Positions 54,520-64,000 of a stretch of 64,000 nt of DNA are shown here, in pieces; positions within the stretch are counted from its first letter, which is position 1; the number at the start of each line of letters is the position of its first letter. A program made the translations under genes and the position numbers. The notes under the pieces were generated by a model, which was given only the letters and a program-made list of their open reading frames with translations, was not told the DNA's origin and ran no database searches. This DNA comes from Viola odorata (Eukaryota; Streptophyta; Magnoliopsida; Malpighiales; Violaceae): the NCBI GenBank assembly GCA_963691705.1, contig OY829538.1, positions 16,518,443 through 16,582,442 of the forward strand. Reading direction: 5' to 3'.

Positions 54520-56642
54520 TCATGGAAGAACTCCTTTGTTGCCCCCGATATCTATATCCTTCAACCTCTCAAAGGCATAGTCAGCTATCTTGGCAGGATC
54601 GAAAGGCTCGCTACGGTAATAATCTGGGAATCCAGCGACAAAGGCTTGTATCGCCTTATCTTTCCACCGCGATATCTCATTGGGCACCTTCTCTAGCTTC
54701 GCATCGCGAGCCGATATCTCTTCACGAAGGAGAGAGTTTCTTCTGTCGGCAGCCACTAGTTCTGCCTCCAAGAGCTTTATCTTGGCCTTACCTATCAACT
54801 TCTCTCTGGCCAATTCAGCACGGCAGTCGTTAAGCTCTGCTTGGGTGTCACTCTAGAGTTGCGTCAACTCCGTCACCTTAGCGGGGGAACCTCAAACTTT
54901 GTCACCATGGATATCGAGGAAGTAATTCAGCATGCGAAAGCTAGCCAGCACGTCATTCAAAGTGCGTTCGTGATGAACCTCCAGGGGAAGCTCTGACATC
55001 TCCTCCCTATCTTCAAGAGAGTCGAATATCGCACCTACGATAGAGCCCACCGGCTTGCTTCGCGATAGCGGGTCCGATATTCCTAGTGCACGAAGTCCGC
55101 TGGTGCCAAAGGTGGACAGATCCAAGCGATAGGAGGTAGCTCCTTGAGGACCTTGAGAGGACAGATTGGCGGTAAAAGGAGGAGAACGATTTTAGGCGGA
55201 ACCACCCGCTCCTGAGATAGAAGTGCAGAATAATGGCGGAATGCCATTTAGCAGAGGATCAGGAGTAGCGGCAGACTCAAGATTCGGGGTAGCAACATCA
55301 GGAATGAAAGAAGAGATAGGAGAGTCAGGAGCGATAGGTGGAGGAGGAAGGTTGACCTCCGGCGGAATCTTGGAAGCTTGAGGAGGAACATTGGTCGACG
55401 CCTCAACCACTGTCACCGTTTTAAAAGTACTTGCACCACCATGAGGATCAACCCCAATGGCAGGGGTCTTGTTAGCCTTCCTCGAAGCAGCCTCAGCGAT
55501 GGGGTTGCTATTTCCCATTCTTAGCTTCTTTCGCTGAGCAGCGGAAGCATGACGAAGCCTAGAGTCGGTATCCATGTCCTCGCTGCTGCTGCCAGTTACT
55601 TTAGTCTTAGGATGATTCAGAGTCACTCATTTCTTCTGGATAGGTAACCAGTTCTTGAGAAAGCGAGAGGTCCGCTCGGAGATACCGTGCCTGACAACAG
55701 TCTTGAATCTTTTTCTTTTGGGCAGAGCGGCAGGATGACTGGAACTCTCAGGCGGAGGAGACAGCGGCAGTGACTGAAGCGGCCTCATGTTCAGAGGAAC
55801 GTCCTTATCGCTCGATGGCTGATTTTCAGCGTCACCTACCAGCAAGACATATCAGAACAGCGAATTAGCCGAAGCGGTAACGGGGGAAAAGAAACTTACT
55901 TATAGTGCACTTCTCTATAAGCTTGTGCAAGGCAAACTCTCGAATGCGAAAAGACGAGTTCAGCTCCAGCAACATGTTCGTTTGTTGAAGTTCTTCCTTG
56001 GACACGGTTGGCGAGTTTGTCTAAATGGAATCATCAAGACACTGATTGAAGCCCCTAGGCCAAGGGCGGAAAGGCAACTTCACGATGAAGAAACCAGTCT
56101 TCCAATCGGCCACAACTCTTCAAAGCCCAGAATCTCTGCTAGAATGACTGCACCAACGCGTCATTCCACCTTGGAGTGATATCTACCACACAGTTGCGGC
56201 ACCTAAAACTAAAGAACTTGCGGAATAAATTGACAGACGGGACAAGGACACCCCGCAACTCACAAATACGAATAAAGGCATAAATCCCGCACCAAGAAGG
56301 AGGCGTAATCTGAGCCGGGTTGATGTCATATCGAACTAATAATCCTTTCACCGCTTCGTGAATGGGAAAGCGAAAGCCGTAAAGGAACATATTAAAATAT
56401 ACCATCCTATCGCCCCCCGATAGAGGGTCATGAAGCCGATGACCAGCATCGGAAATTCTGATGGAGTAACCAGGAGGGAAAAAGATACTGTTTTCCTCCA
56501 ACTCTGCCTCCAATACCGCTTGATCAACAAAAATACTGGGTGTTCTCTCAATTTCTATATCTATGGGCTGTTGGAGACTCCTCAAAGACCTATTTGTGGC
56601 CAGAGGCCACTGAGAATCCTTGGGTATCCTAGATGTACTCAT
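54520..56642 (-). pseudogene. Antisense gene as3 of element B: PF04195-like, coiled coil
   Basis: Start MSTSRIPKDSQWPLATNRS at 56642. Exon 1 (56642-55900) has ITPPSWCGIYAFIRICEL, MFLYGFRFPIHEAVKGLL and DITPRWNDALVQSF. After a 64-bp intron, exon 2 (55835-54520) carries LPKRKRFKTVVRHG and NWLPIQKK, SAAQRKKLRMG, a Pro-rich segment (NLPPPPIAPDSPISSF), LDLSTFGTSGLRALGISDPL, and a coiled coil (LEAELVAADRRNSLLREEI) ending FDPAKIADYAFERLKDID. A few stops (for example near 55625, 55192 and 54890) interrupt it. Lysine/arginine clusters suggest a nuclear role. That is an inference. Confidence 0.7.
55836..55899 (-). other. Intron of as3 in element B (64 bp)
   Basis: On the minus strand donor CTATAA|GTAAGT, acceptor TTGCTGGTAG|GTGACG. 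The position matches C (31369-31431) and D (61542-61605). Confidence 0.72.
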
Positions 56643-57120
56643 AATGAATCAGCAAGAAGAAAATCTGAGGAAAAAGAAGTGAAGTACCTTGAACAGAAGG
56701 TCGTGGACAAAATCGTTGGCGTCGGTGAACGGTGGTCGCAACTTCCTTCGAAGCAAGAAACTTAGAAAGAGAAGCAGAAAATTTCGAAGCGCAAGCAAAG
56801 AGTATTAAAAGAAAGCAGTTACTCCCTTTTAAAGGCTGAGTTTGAAAATTGAACAGCCTGGAAAAATGGGATACACCCCAAAACAAAAGTGACACGTGTA
56901 AAAAACCTCAGAAGGATATTTATGTCTAAAGCATTTATATCTTCTGATAATCAGTTGCAAGCGGTTACATCGAGGCAACAGTTAGTTTCTCAGCGATAGC
57001 CATCTATCAGAAGAAGAGCAAATTCCCAAACGTGCAAGACTAAAAAAGCAAAAGCATCATTTCATTTAATAATACCCATACGACATCTACAAAGGGTTGC
57101 CGGAGGTGGAATCAATCATC
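56643..57120. other. Spacer between as2 and as3, element B
   Basis: Holds a CCTTTAAAAGGG element (minus strand, complement of 56829-56840), also in D (60636-60647) and similar in C (near 32328-32338), at roughly 180-200 bp before as3. No other frame supported. Confidence 0.5.
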
Positions 57121-57538
57121 GTCAGGCCAGTAAGAAGACCAGTATCAATACTCCTCGTCTGAGGGTGGAAGCTCCTCATCAGCAAAAGGAGATGATTTGT
57201 CAGCCTTCCGCTCCGGACTCGGCATTAATGGTTTGGATTCCTCCTTTGCAGCAGAGGATGACGCCTTTGCAACGGTATCACCTGGAGGAATCTCCTCTTC
57301 AAAACCAGTCAGTAGGAGGAAATAATTCTTTGCCCTCACAAGCTGGAGGGGCTGAAAAAGAAGAAAACCAGCCAGTGGTTTTAGAGCACGTTCTTTTCTT
57401 TGATCTCTTCCGACCTCTACGGTGGGGCAATCGCCTCTTCCGGTACGGCAGAGAAGGAGGATTGTCAGAATCCGGTGTAGTTGGAGGAGTCAGACGAGAT
57501 TCTCGCTCATAGGAGACCTGAACATATGAATCAGCCAT
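57121..57538 (-). pseudogene. Antisense gene as2 of element B
   Basis: Start MADSYVQVSYERESRLTPPT at 57538. First half in one frame (PDSDNPPSLPYRKRRLPHRR, with a basic patch KRSKKR), then a frameshift near 57310. The second half (57339-57121) reads PSPERKADKSSPFADEELPP then the tail DEEY(stop)YWSSYWPDDD. It matches D's intact copy. Confidence 0.65.
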
Positions 57539-58066
57539 GAGAGACGAAAATCAGTAGCAACAGGAAAATTCAAAGAAGAAGATGAACAGGAAAAAGGAGA
57601 AGAACTCCCCATAAATAGTTAAAATGGTGAGACTCTTCGGATACTCCACAAGTGAGAGAAGAATAATTTAATGCATCTCGAGAAGATCAACCATAATGGC
57701 AAAATCAAATTCCTTAATCACGCCTGTTGGGATTTTTCGATGATCAAAAAGCACCGGAAAACTGCCCAATTAGTAAATGCTAAAGAAGCGGCATATGATT
57801 AGTACAGAACGGTTCGCCAGAGCAACCGTCACCACCTGGCAGAAAAAGAAGAATAAATGCTGCATAAGTTTGGCCAATGGCAGACTCTTTTTCAGTTGAG
57901 TTGGCACAGCCCTCACCCGAAGCCAGGGCTAACGCCTTAAAAAAGGAAAGAAATCGCAAGCCCAATAGTGGGAAAAAGTTTATTTAGGGCCTAACGGCCT
58001 AGACATACGTCCGCATACATAATACATATAAAGGAAAAACAAAAAGAAAGGCATAGCGGGAAGCCT

Positions 58067-58456
58067 TCAAGCCCGAGACCCGGCATCATTGTCATCATCC
58101 ACCAACAGGGTGGGGATATCCCACAAGGCCTCCACCACAGAGGTTAGCTCAGAAGAGGTGCACCTCATGCTCTTAAGGCAGCAATTCAGTAGATCCTTCC
58201 TCTGTTGCAACATGGCGATGGTAACCTCGATGCGGCAGGCGACAATGGCCAACTTGGAAACATCCCCGATGGGATTGAAGTCCTCCATGGTAGCAACCCC
58301 GATCCTGGACTAAATGGGGGTCATCATTCCCCGGAGCTCCAGCATGTCCTCACCAGTCTTCGTCAGCATGTTCTCCAGGAAGCTGACATCACCCTCGGTG
58401 AGATTCTTGAGGGTCAAGGCTTTGGAAATCAGAAAGTTTCTAGTAAGATCGTCCAT
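58067..58456 (-). pseudogene. Antisense gene as1 of element B
   Basis: Start MDDLTRNFLISKALTLKNL at 58456, 60 bp after a TATA box. One TAG stop at 58310-58312, where C has Gln, splits an otherwise 129-codon frame. Later blocks: TMEDFNPIGDVSKLAIV, MLQQRKDLLNCCLKSMR and an acidic end DDDNDAGSRA. Confidence 0.7.
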
Positions 58457-58526
58457 GGAAAAGTAATAAGTGAGAAGCATAGAGAGTGTGAAGAATCTGT
58501 ACCGAAAAAAGGATTGCATTTATAGA

Positions 58527-59200
58527 TCCGAAGTAGTAGCCGCTCGCAAAGGTGCGCGCCTCGAAAATTGAGCCATCCCGTTATCCTGAAGCAGCCGGAG
58601 GGAAAGGCTAACGTGGAACTCCTGATAAACGCCCGAGATACTCAAGTGGAGTACAGATTGAAGCTCAAAATAACGTAAAGACCTCACAATTTGTAGGTGG
58701 CCCACAGCGTAAAACCGCGTCAATATTGCAGGTAGCTCCGAGCAGCGTAAAACTGCGTCTATATTGTCGGTAGCTACGGTGTAAGATCGCACAAGTTGTA
58801 GGTAGCTCATGACACAAGACTACGTCAATATTGTAGACGGCTTACAGCCAGATTGAATCCAACGAGCGTGAATGGGAAAAATGACATCAACTACTCCCCG
58901 ACGTGTGCGAGTGAAAGCCTCTAGGGGAAAAGGAAGGAAATATCACCTTCAGAATGAAATTCAGAGAGCCTAATCCCCGTCAACTTGGTCAGTGCCCTCA
59001 CAGCGACCAATAGTTATTGCAAGCGATCGGTTTTTGTTATCCGCTTTGCTATCATGTATCCGGTACAAAAGAATTAATGAAGGCAAAAACCAGTTGCGAA
59101 ACACTTGGTAAACACTCGGGCGCGAAGGGAGTAACGTTTCTCAAAAAGCCAGGAAAGGAAGCCCTTGGTAAACACTCGGGCTCATTTTCAGTTGGGCTTA
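58527..59200 (+). other. Element B 3' end region before the LTR
   Basis: Contains four imperfect units of about 37 bp at 58700-58855 (AGCGTAAAACxGCGTCxATATTG-like). The last bases, CCCTTGGTAAACACTCGGG then TTTTCAGTTGGGCTTA, directly precede the LTR and are conserved in C, D and I. No polypurine tract is adjacent to the LTR. Confidence 0.7.
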
Positions 59201-59710
59201 TGATAACAATTGATGAAACACCAAGGTACATTCGTCTTCTCACCAAGTCAAAACCGGATCCCTGTAGACCTGGACTAGCGACAGCACCCGGCTACCGCCC
59301 GCGTTAGGCCGAGGAATCCTGGGATGGTCGACATCAGCGGGGGGGCCACTCGGCGTCAGCCTATCCCAGGCGACCTCGGCAACGCCTCACTGGCGATATC
59401 TCGTCGGTGATATCTTATCCGGCTGACTCATGATGACGTTATATGGGGCGTTATCTTCCTACGATAACGCCCACCCCTAGGGTAACATCCTTTCTTTTGC
59501 CTATAAATACCCTTCATTTCTGGATCAAAGGTAAGACTGAAATTGCTACTAAAATCTCTGCCAAATTTTACAGCCATACTAACTTAAGCATCGGAGTGTC
59601 TACGCCGGAGCCCCCCTTCGGCGCTTTGCAGGTACGATGGACTGCCGCTACAGTAATTCGAGACAACTAGATTTTCTTCCCCGCTTCTCTCAGAAGTCCG
59701 AATCTTATCA
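59201..59710 (+). repeat. Element B 3' LTR (510 bp)
   Basis: TGATAACAATTGATGAAACACC...AATCTTATCA. It matches the 5' LTR with scattered differences and a short extra CGATATCTCGTCGGTGATATC stretch. TATAAATA at 59502-59509. Confidence 0.92.
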
Positions 59711-59914
59711 CTATTGATCAGGGAGAACTTCCAGTAGGCGTGATCACAGGATTCAATTTTGCAATTTAACCCACTTTCAAAATGCACCATTTTTCTAAAA
59801 AATTGTGCAGGAAGATGGAAAAGCACCCCCTCCCCAGCCATTTAATGAGATTTTCTGTCCCTTTTTTATTCATCTCTTTCATCCTATTTTCTTGTTAGAA
59901 CCACTTGCAGTTTC

Positions 59915-60340
59915 ATGGCCGATTCATACTCTTTAGACCTTGCAAAACGCGGCTCTCCCCCAACTCCTCCAACCTCACCAAATTCTGAGAATCCTCCTTC
60001 ATCCTCATGCCTGAAGGGGCGACTTCTTCACCATAAAAGTCATAAGATGTCGATGAAAAGAAGGACTTCAAAGACGGCCGACCCGTGTCCACTCGTTTAT
60101 GCCCCACATGTTCAGAATGGTGACGTTCTGTCTCCTCACGTTAGTCGCTCTTTGGAGAGGGGTTCCGCCAATGGTATCAGTGCTGACATCGCAGCCCCTG
60201 CTACCAAAGGGGAGCCAAGTTCACTAAAACTAGGTCAGACAAGGCACACTAAAGAACCTTTCCCGCCCATTGCTGAGGAGTTTCCGTCCTTGGATGAGGA
60301 ATACTGGTACTGGCCTTCCTATTGGCCTGATGATGATTAG
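59915..60340 (+). CDS. as2 of element D, intact 141-residue frame
   Basis: An open frame from ATG to TAG. It has the proline-rich start RGSPPTPPTSPNSENPPSSS, a basic patch (HHKSHKMSMKRRTSK), a neutral middle, and the tail FPSLDEEYWYWPSYWPDDD. The SPPTPPTSP repeats look like proline-directed phosphorylation sites. The tail of alternating acidic and Trp/Tyr residues resembles the composition of activation or short interaction motifs (inference). No signal peptide or membrane span. The B and C copies share both ends, which supports a real protein. No known family recognised. Confidence 0.72.
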   Translation: MADSYSLDLAKRGSPPTPPTSPNSENPPSSSCLKGRLLHHKSHKMSMKRRTSKTADPCPLVYAPHVQNGDVLSPHVSRSLERGSANGISADIAAPATKGEPSSLKLGQTRHTKEPFPPIAEEFPSLDEEYWYWPSYWPDDD

Positions 60341-60838
60341 TCTTACGTATCGTGCCTTTTTGTAGATGTTGTAAGGCCTTGATGGAATAAAATTACGCTT
60401 TTCATTTTTCTTCTTTCCTCAGTCGCCTTTCTGCGTTAACTCTTTCTGTCCCTAGGTAGTTATCGCTGAGAAGCGAGCTGCCGCTGGATGTGACCGTTTG
60501 CCAGCTTCTAGTCAGTGGCTATTTTTCTTTGAGAATATAAATGCTTAGTCATAAGTATCTTTATGCGGTTTTTCCACGTGTCACTTTCTGTTTCCACGCG
60601 TCTCGATTTCACAGGTTGTTGGGTACTCAGGTCAACCTTTAAAAGGGAACCACTATTTTATTTTAACACTTTTGCTCGCGCTTTGAAATTCTCTCTCATC
60701 ATTCTCTCTCTTTTGCTTCTTCTTTTATTCGAAGAAACTTTCTTCAACCACTCATCGGCGCCCGCGGCCTACATACTGCCTTCTTGTTCCAGGTATTTTT
60801 GCTCCATTTTCCTCAGGTTTTCTTCTTATTGGTTCATT
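60341..60838 (+). other. Spacer between as2 and as3, element D
   Basis: Contains an AATAAAA motif 45 bp after the as2 stop (60386-60392), a possible poly(A) signal, and the CCTTTAAAAGGG element (60636-60647), possibly the as3 core promoter. Confidence 0.5.
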
Positions 60839-60844
60839 ATGCGC

Positions 60845-62279
60845 ATGACTAGGGACCCTAGGGTCTTCAGATGCCTATAGATCCAGAAATCGAGAGAACG
60901 CTCAGTATCTTTACTTGCGACGCAGTTCTGAAGGCTGCGTTGGAGGGTCAGGGTATCACCTTTCCTCCTGGTTTTTTCGTTAGGATTCCTGAGGCGGGTC
61001 AACGGCTTCATGACCCCTTGTCCAAGAGTGATAGGATGGTCTGTTTTAAGATGTTCCTTTATGGATTTCGCTTTCCCATTCATGAGTCTGTAAAGAAGTT
61101 GCTGCGTCAGTATGATATCGACCCAACTCAGATAACCCCTTCCTCTTGGTGCGGAATTTATGCCTTTCTTCGCGCTTGTGAACTGCAGGGCATACTTACT
61201 CTGTCTGTCAATTTATTCTGCAAATTTTTTGGTTTCAAGTGTCACAATTGTTTGGTCGATATCGCTCCGAGATGGAATGACGCATTCGCACAGTCATTCT
61301 GGCGAAGGTTCAAGGGATACGAGGGGACTGTAGGATTGGAAAAGTGGCTTCTTTATTGTTAGTCTTCCTTTTCGCCCTTGGCCTAGGGGCTTTAACCGCG
61401 GGCTTGTCGATTCTATTTGGGTAAACCCAGCAGTGTTGTCTAGGGAAGAGTTACATCAGGCTGTCACCTTACTAGACATGAATTCCTCCTTCCGTATCTG
61501 AGAATTTGCCCTGTACCGGCTTATGAGGGAGTGTACTATACGTAAGTTTCCTTTTTTGTGTTATCATTATGACTTGCTCACTACTCTAACGTGCCTTGGT
61601 GGCAGACGATACTGAACACTGACCGCCTGGCATGGATGCCGCTCCTTTAAACGTAACACCACTTCAAACGCTACCGGCCTCTCCCCGCCCGAGAGTTCCA
61701 GCCGTCAAGCCGCTTCGCCAAAAAAGAGGAGGACTAAGACAGTTACCGCGAGAGGGCGTGATATTCCCGCTCGAGCTTCTAGTTTTCTCAATAATTGGCT
61801 ACCAGATCGCAGCAAGAGAACGACGAAGAGTTAACCCGAGATTAAGATAGCTGAGAGCGACAGCGAGGACATGGACCTCGAGATCGGGGTTCTCCATGCT
61901 TCTGCAGTGCAGCGGAAAAAACTCAGAGTTGAGAAAACCGCACAATTTGCTGGTATTTTCTCGAAGAAAATAGATGAAGTCCCATTCACAAGCGTCGATA
62001 CTTATACCGCGGCGACTACTTCTCGAGCGACAAAGGTCACTGAGGCATCAGCGGTCATTCTCCCATTTCCTGTTATATTCTTGATGTGCTCGTGCCGCCT
62101 CCCGACTTGAGCATTCCTTCTGTTCCTTCACCAAGGAGCCCTCAACCATTACTCTTCACATCCATTTCTGGCCTCGGCGATTCTGTGGAAAGTTGCTCTC
62201 CTCCTTTTGTCGCCAACCTTTCTCCTTTGGACTCCCGAGTGGGAGTCTCTTACCGTCTGGATTTGTCCACCTTTGGTAC
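60845..62279 (+). pseudogene. as3 of element D, truncated
   Basis: Probable start MTRDPRVF at 60845. The PF04195-like domain at 60871-61362 is open: KMFLYGFRFPIHESVKKLLR, ITPSSWCGIYAFLRACELQG, DIAPRWNDAFAQSFWRRF. A frameshift follows near 61330. The next frame (to 61541) has SGFFIVSLPFRPWPRGFN and REELHQAVTLLDMNSSFRI. Exon 2 (61606 on) has VLHASAVQRKKLRVEKT, FTSISGLGDSVESCSP and YRLDLSTFGT. It stops at about 62279 where LTR sequence begins, losing the coiled coil. Confidence 0.7.
61542..61605 (+). other. Intron of as3 in element D (64 bp)
   Basis: Donor ATAC|GTAAGT, acceptor CTTGGTGGCAG|ACGA. This is the third copy of the as3 intron; the other two are in B and C. Confidence 0.75.
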
Positions 62280-62396
62280 TCGCTGGTAAAAGGGCGTCAA
62301 CCTTCCTTGGCTGACCCCTGGCTAGCGCGGTAGGATTCTGGCCTTCGCAATGATACAAGGACAATAATACCCTTGGAGTAGCCTTAATGGTTATCA
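62280..62396 (-). repeat. Element D 5' LTR remnant
   Basis: Only the outer 117 bp remain. CGCTGGTAAAAGGGCGTCAACC matches 42449-42470 of the duplicated LTR, and ACCCTTGGAGTAGCCTTAATGG leads to TTATCA. It is followed by target repeat GATTG. Confidence 0.8.
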
Positions 62397-62401
62397 GATT
62401 G

Positions 62402-63162
62402 TTTCTTGATGCGTTGATGTTCGGATGTTGAGGCATCAGTAGGGAATGAACCGGTCGCAAGAGAGGTTGCTATGTCAAAGAACCACGGGAAGTGGATAGA
62501 TTGGGCAAGACAAAGATGCTCATCAGGGAAGGTATCACAGATGGGAACCTGTGAATCATCCTCTTGGGCTGGCAGCCTACTTAAATAGTCTGTGACCAAA
62601 TTCTCTCTTCCCTTCTTATCCTTAATCAGAATGTAAAACTCCTGAAGTAACAAGATCCAATGAATGAGGCGGGGCTTAGTGTCGGCCTTCGTCAATAGAC
62701 ACCTAAGGGCTGAATGATCTGAATAGACTATGACATATGTGCCGAAGAGGTACTATCTGAATTTTTCTAGGGCATAGACGACTGCCAAAAGCTCTTTCTC
62801 TATGGTGGTGTAGTTCTGTTGGGCTGGATCTAGCGACTTGAAAGCACAATAAATGACATATATTTCTTTATCTTTCTTCTGTCCCAAGATGGCTCCAAGG
62901 ACATGATTACTCGCATCACACATAATCTCGAAAGGAAGTGACCAGTCGGGGGCTCGAATGATGCGAGCAGTGATGAGTTATTTCTTGAGCATATTAAAGG
63001 AGGCTTTGCAACTACCATCAAATAAAAATTCCACGTCGTTCTGAAGCAATTGACACTTGGGCTGGGTAATTTTGGAGAAATTCTTGATGAACCGCCTGTA
63101 GAAACCCGCATTGAGATCATTGATAGTCTGATCATTTGGTGGTTGCGGTGGATCTGCCATAT
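62402..63162 (-). pseudogene. gag-pol: Element H gag start joined to RNase H (Athila type)
   Basis: On the minus strand MADPPQPPNDQTIND (from 63162) looks like a Gag N-terminus. It runs without a break into NAGFYRRFIKNFSKITQP, which belongs to the end of reverse transcriptase. RNase H follows: PFEIMCDASNHVLGAILGQK, LDPAQQNYTTIEKELLAVVY, then [20 protein letters not shown] and [11 protein letters not shown]. Most of gag, all of protease and most of reverse transcriptase are missing. At the left the frame ends at the D insertion and continues in the integrase at 42006. Confidence 0.75.
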
Positions 63163-63169
63163 TGGGTAT

Positions 63170-63688
63170 TGATAAGATTCGGACTGTTGGGGAAGCGGGA
63201 TCAGGATTATGGCTATCTGGAATCACTGTAGCAGCAGTCCGTTGTACCTGCAAAGCACCGGAGGGGGGACTCCGGCGTAGACACTCCGATGCTTAAGTTA
63301 GTATGGCTGTGAAATTTGGCAGAGATTTGGGTAGAGAATCTGATCTTACTCTTGATCTAGAAATGAGGGGTATTTATAGCCGAAGAAAGAAAGGTTGTTA
63401 CCCCCTGGGGTGGGCGTTATCAAGGGGAGATATCGCCCTCAATGACGTCAGCATGCGTCAGCTGGATCGAATATCGCTAGTGGGATATCGCCAATGAGTC
63501 ATTGTCGGGGTTTCCTGGGATGGGATGACACCATGTGCCCCCCAAGATCCTGATGTCGACCATCCCAGGATCCTCTATCTTTCGGGGGCGGCAGCCGGGT
63601 GCCTTAGCCAGTTAAGGTCTACAGGGATCTAGCTTTGACTTGAGGTGAGAAGACGAATATACCCTTGGTGTTTCCTTAATTGTTATCA
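63170..63688 (-). repeat. Element I 3' LTR (519 bp)
   Basis: Has the uninterrupted TTGTACCTGCAAAGCACCGG block that shows the target of the hAT-like insertion in A. It also has GATGTCGACCATCCCAGG (63551-63568) and a TTTATAG box (63369-63376) in reverse. Confidence 0.88.
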
Positions 63689-64000
63689 TAAGCCCAATTG
63701 AAAACGAGCCCGAGTGTTTACCAAGGGCTGCCTCTCCTGGCCTCTGGAGGAACATTACTCCCTTTGCGCCGCGTCAGATTTGGGAGAATCACCGGGTTTT
63801 TCTGGCTCCTTTGTCAGCTCCATTGCACCGAATATACGATAGCAAAACAGGTGAGTGGGACCGACCATTAGCGATAGCGCCGATCCTTTCCGAAGCTTCC
63901 ACTATCGTTCTAAAGGCGATATTTCCTTATTTTCCCTGCACATTCTCAAATGTGGTTTTGTCACGTTAGCGAAAATGACATATAATGACAAGCACTAGTT
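63170..64000 (-). mobile_element. Element I: Tat-type element on the minus strand, truncated by window end
   Basis: Its 3' LTR is 63170-63688 (TGATAAGATTCGG...TAATTGTTATCA). The following bases are the conserved element 3' end (complement reads GGTAAACACTCGGGCTCG, TTTTCAATTGGGCTTA). Left flank GGTAT would be the target repeat; the other side is outside the window. 63689-64000 has no supported gene, but as1 would be expected on the plus strand further right. Confidence 0.85.

Larger units (their letters stand above)
44338..59710 (+). mobile_element. Element B: full-length Tat-type element nested in D
   Basis: The 15.4-kb element has two LTRs of about 500 bp. Plus strand: primer site, gag, protease, damaged reverse transcriptase, RNase H, second RNase H and integrase (to 50276). 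Minus strand: as4, as3, as2 and as1 in the 3' half. Flanking bases are GTATC and CTATT, not a perfect duplication. But aligning D's flanks with the same region of B (57700-57760) puts these five bases on the same position, so a mutated target repeat is likely. Confidence 0.9.
43071..62396 (-). mobile_element. Element D: Tat-type element on the minus strand, gutted, nested in H
   Basis: The left boundary is TGATAAG at 43071 and the right is GGTTATCA ending at 62396. The direct repeats GATTG at 43066-43070 and 62397-62401 match perfectly. Because D is reversed, its antisense genes read on the plus strand: as1 (43697), as2 (59915), as3 (60845). Element B splits D between as1 and as2. From about 62279 the as3 sequence runs straight into the last 117 bp of an LTR, so as4, gag, pol and most of the 5' LTR are deleted. 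Confidence 0.88.
34827..63169 (-). mobile_element. Element H: Athila-like Ty3/gypsy element, interrupted by D
   Basis: On the minus strand, right to left: a gag-start remnant and RNase H (63162-62402), then after the D insertion the integrase (42006-40810), third ORF (40173-38323), 3' non-coding region and an LTR-like segment (36600-35109). Integrase and RNase H sequences are of the Athila group. RNase H stops at about residue KKQSD on one side of D, and the integrase linker YYIWDSPYLCKHCLDQ resumes on the other, so D interrupts one continuous gene. The right edge is cut by element I. The span contains the nested elements D and B. Confidence 0.8.

Overview
This window is plant nuclear DNA, most likely from an angiosperm, and it is made almost entirely of nested LTR retrotransposons. 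I see no convincing host gene, rRNA, tRNA or CRISPR array. The evidence is three kinds of Ty3/gypsy element (two Tat-type groups and an Athila-type group), 5-bp target duplications at several junctions, an 8-bp duplication around a hAT-like element, and spliceosomal GT...AG introns.

Layout. 1-5908: element A, a minus-strand Tat-type element cut by the window edge. Its LTR carries a 1.39-kb hAT-like non-autonomous transposon (4099-5492). 5909-13206: the 3' part of element E, a plus-strand Tat/Ogre-like element: integrase remnant, long 3' region with a minisatellite, polypurine tract, and a 2.9-kb LTR. A sits inside E's integrase. 13207-15232: G, an Athila-like relic (minus). 15233-18823: F, an Athila-like relic (plus). 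18824-34821: element C, a full-length Tat-type element of 16 kb with a CATAC target duplication, itself hit by two solo LTRs. 34827-63169: Athila-like element H (minus). It is split by element D (Tat-type, minus, 43071-62396), which is split in turn by element B (Tat-type, plus, 44338-59710). 63170-64000: the start of a further minus-strand Tat-type element (I).

The most interesting content is in the 3' halves of C and B, and again in D. On the strand opposite gag-pol lies an ordered cassette of four genes, called as1 to as4 here, counted inward from the 3' LTR. as1 and as2 encode small proteins with acidic tails. as3 and as4 encode paralogous proteins of about 700 residues: an N-terminal domain resembling the Pfam 'putative gypsy type transposon' family (PF04195), a basic and proline/serine-rich middle, and a coiled coil. 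as3 and as4 have introns at conserved positions and phases, and as4 exon 1 is exactly 715 nt in both C and B. A TATA-type box precedes several of the genes. In D, gag-pol is gone but as1 and as2 are still open.

The sense genes are damaged in complementary ways. C keeps the reverse transcriptase motif but has lost integrase; B keeps integrase but has lost the catalytic core of reverse transcriptase. Most in-frame stops look like C-to-T or G-to-A changes, as expected of methylated, silenced repeats. Functional statements rest on motifs I could read and on recalled family knowledge; no database search was possible.
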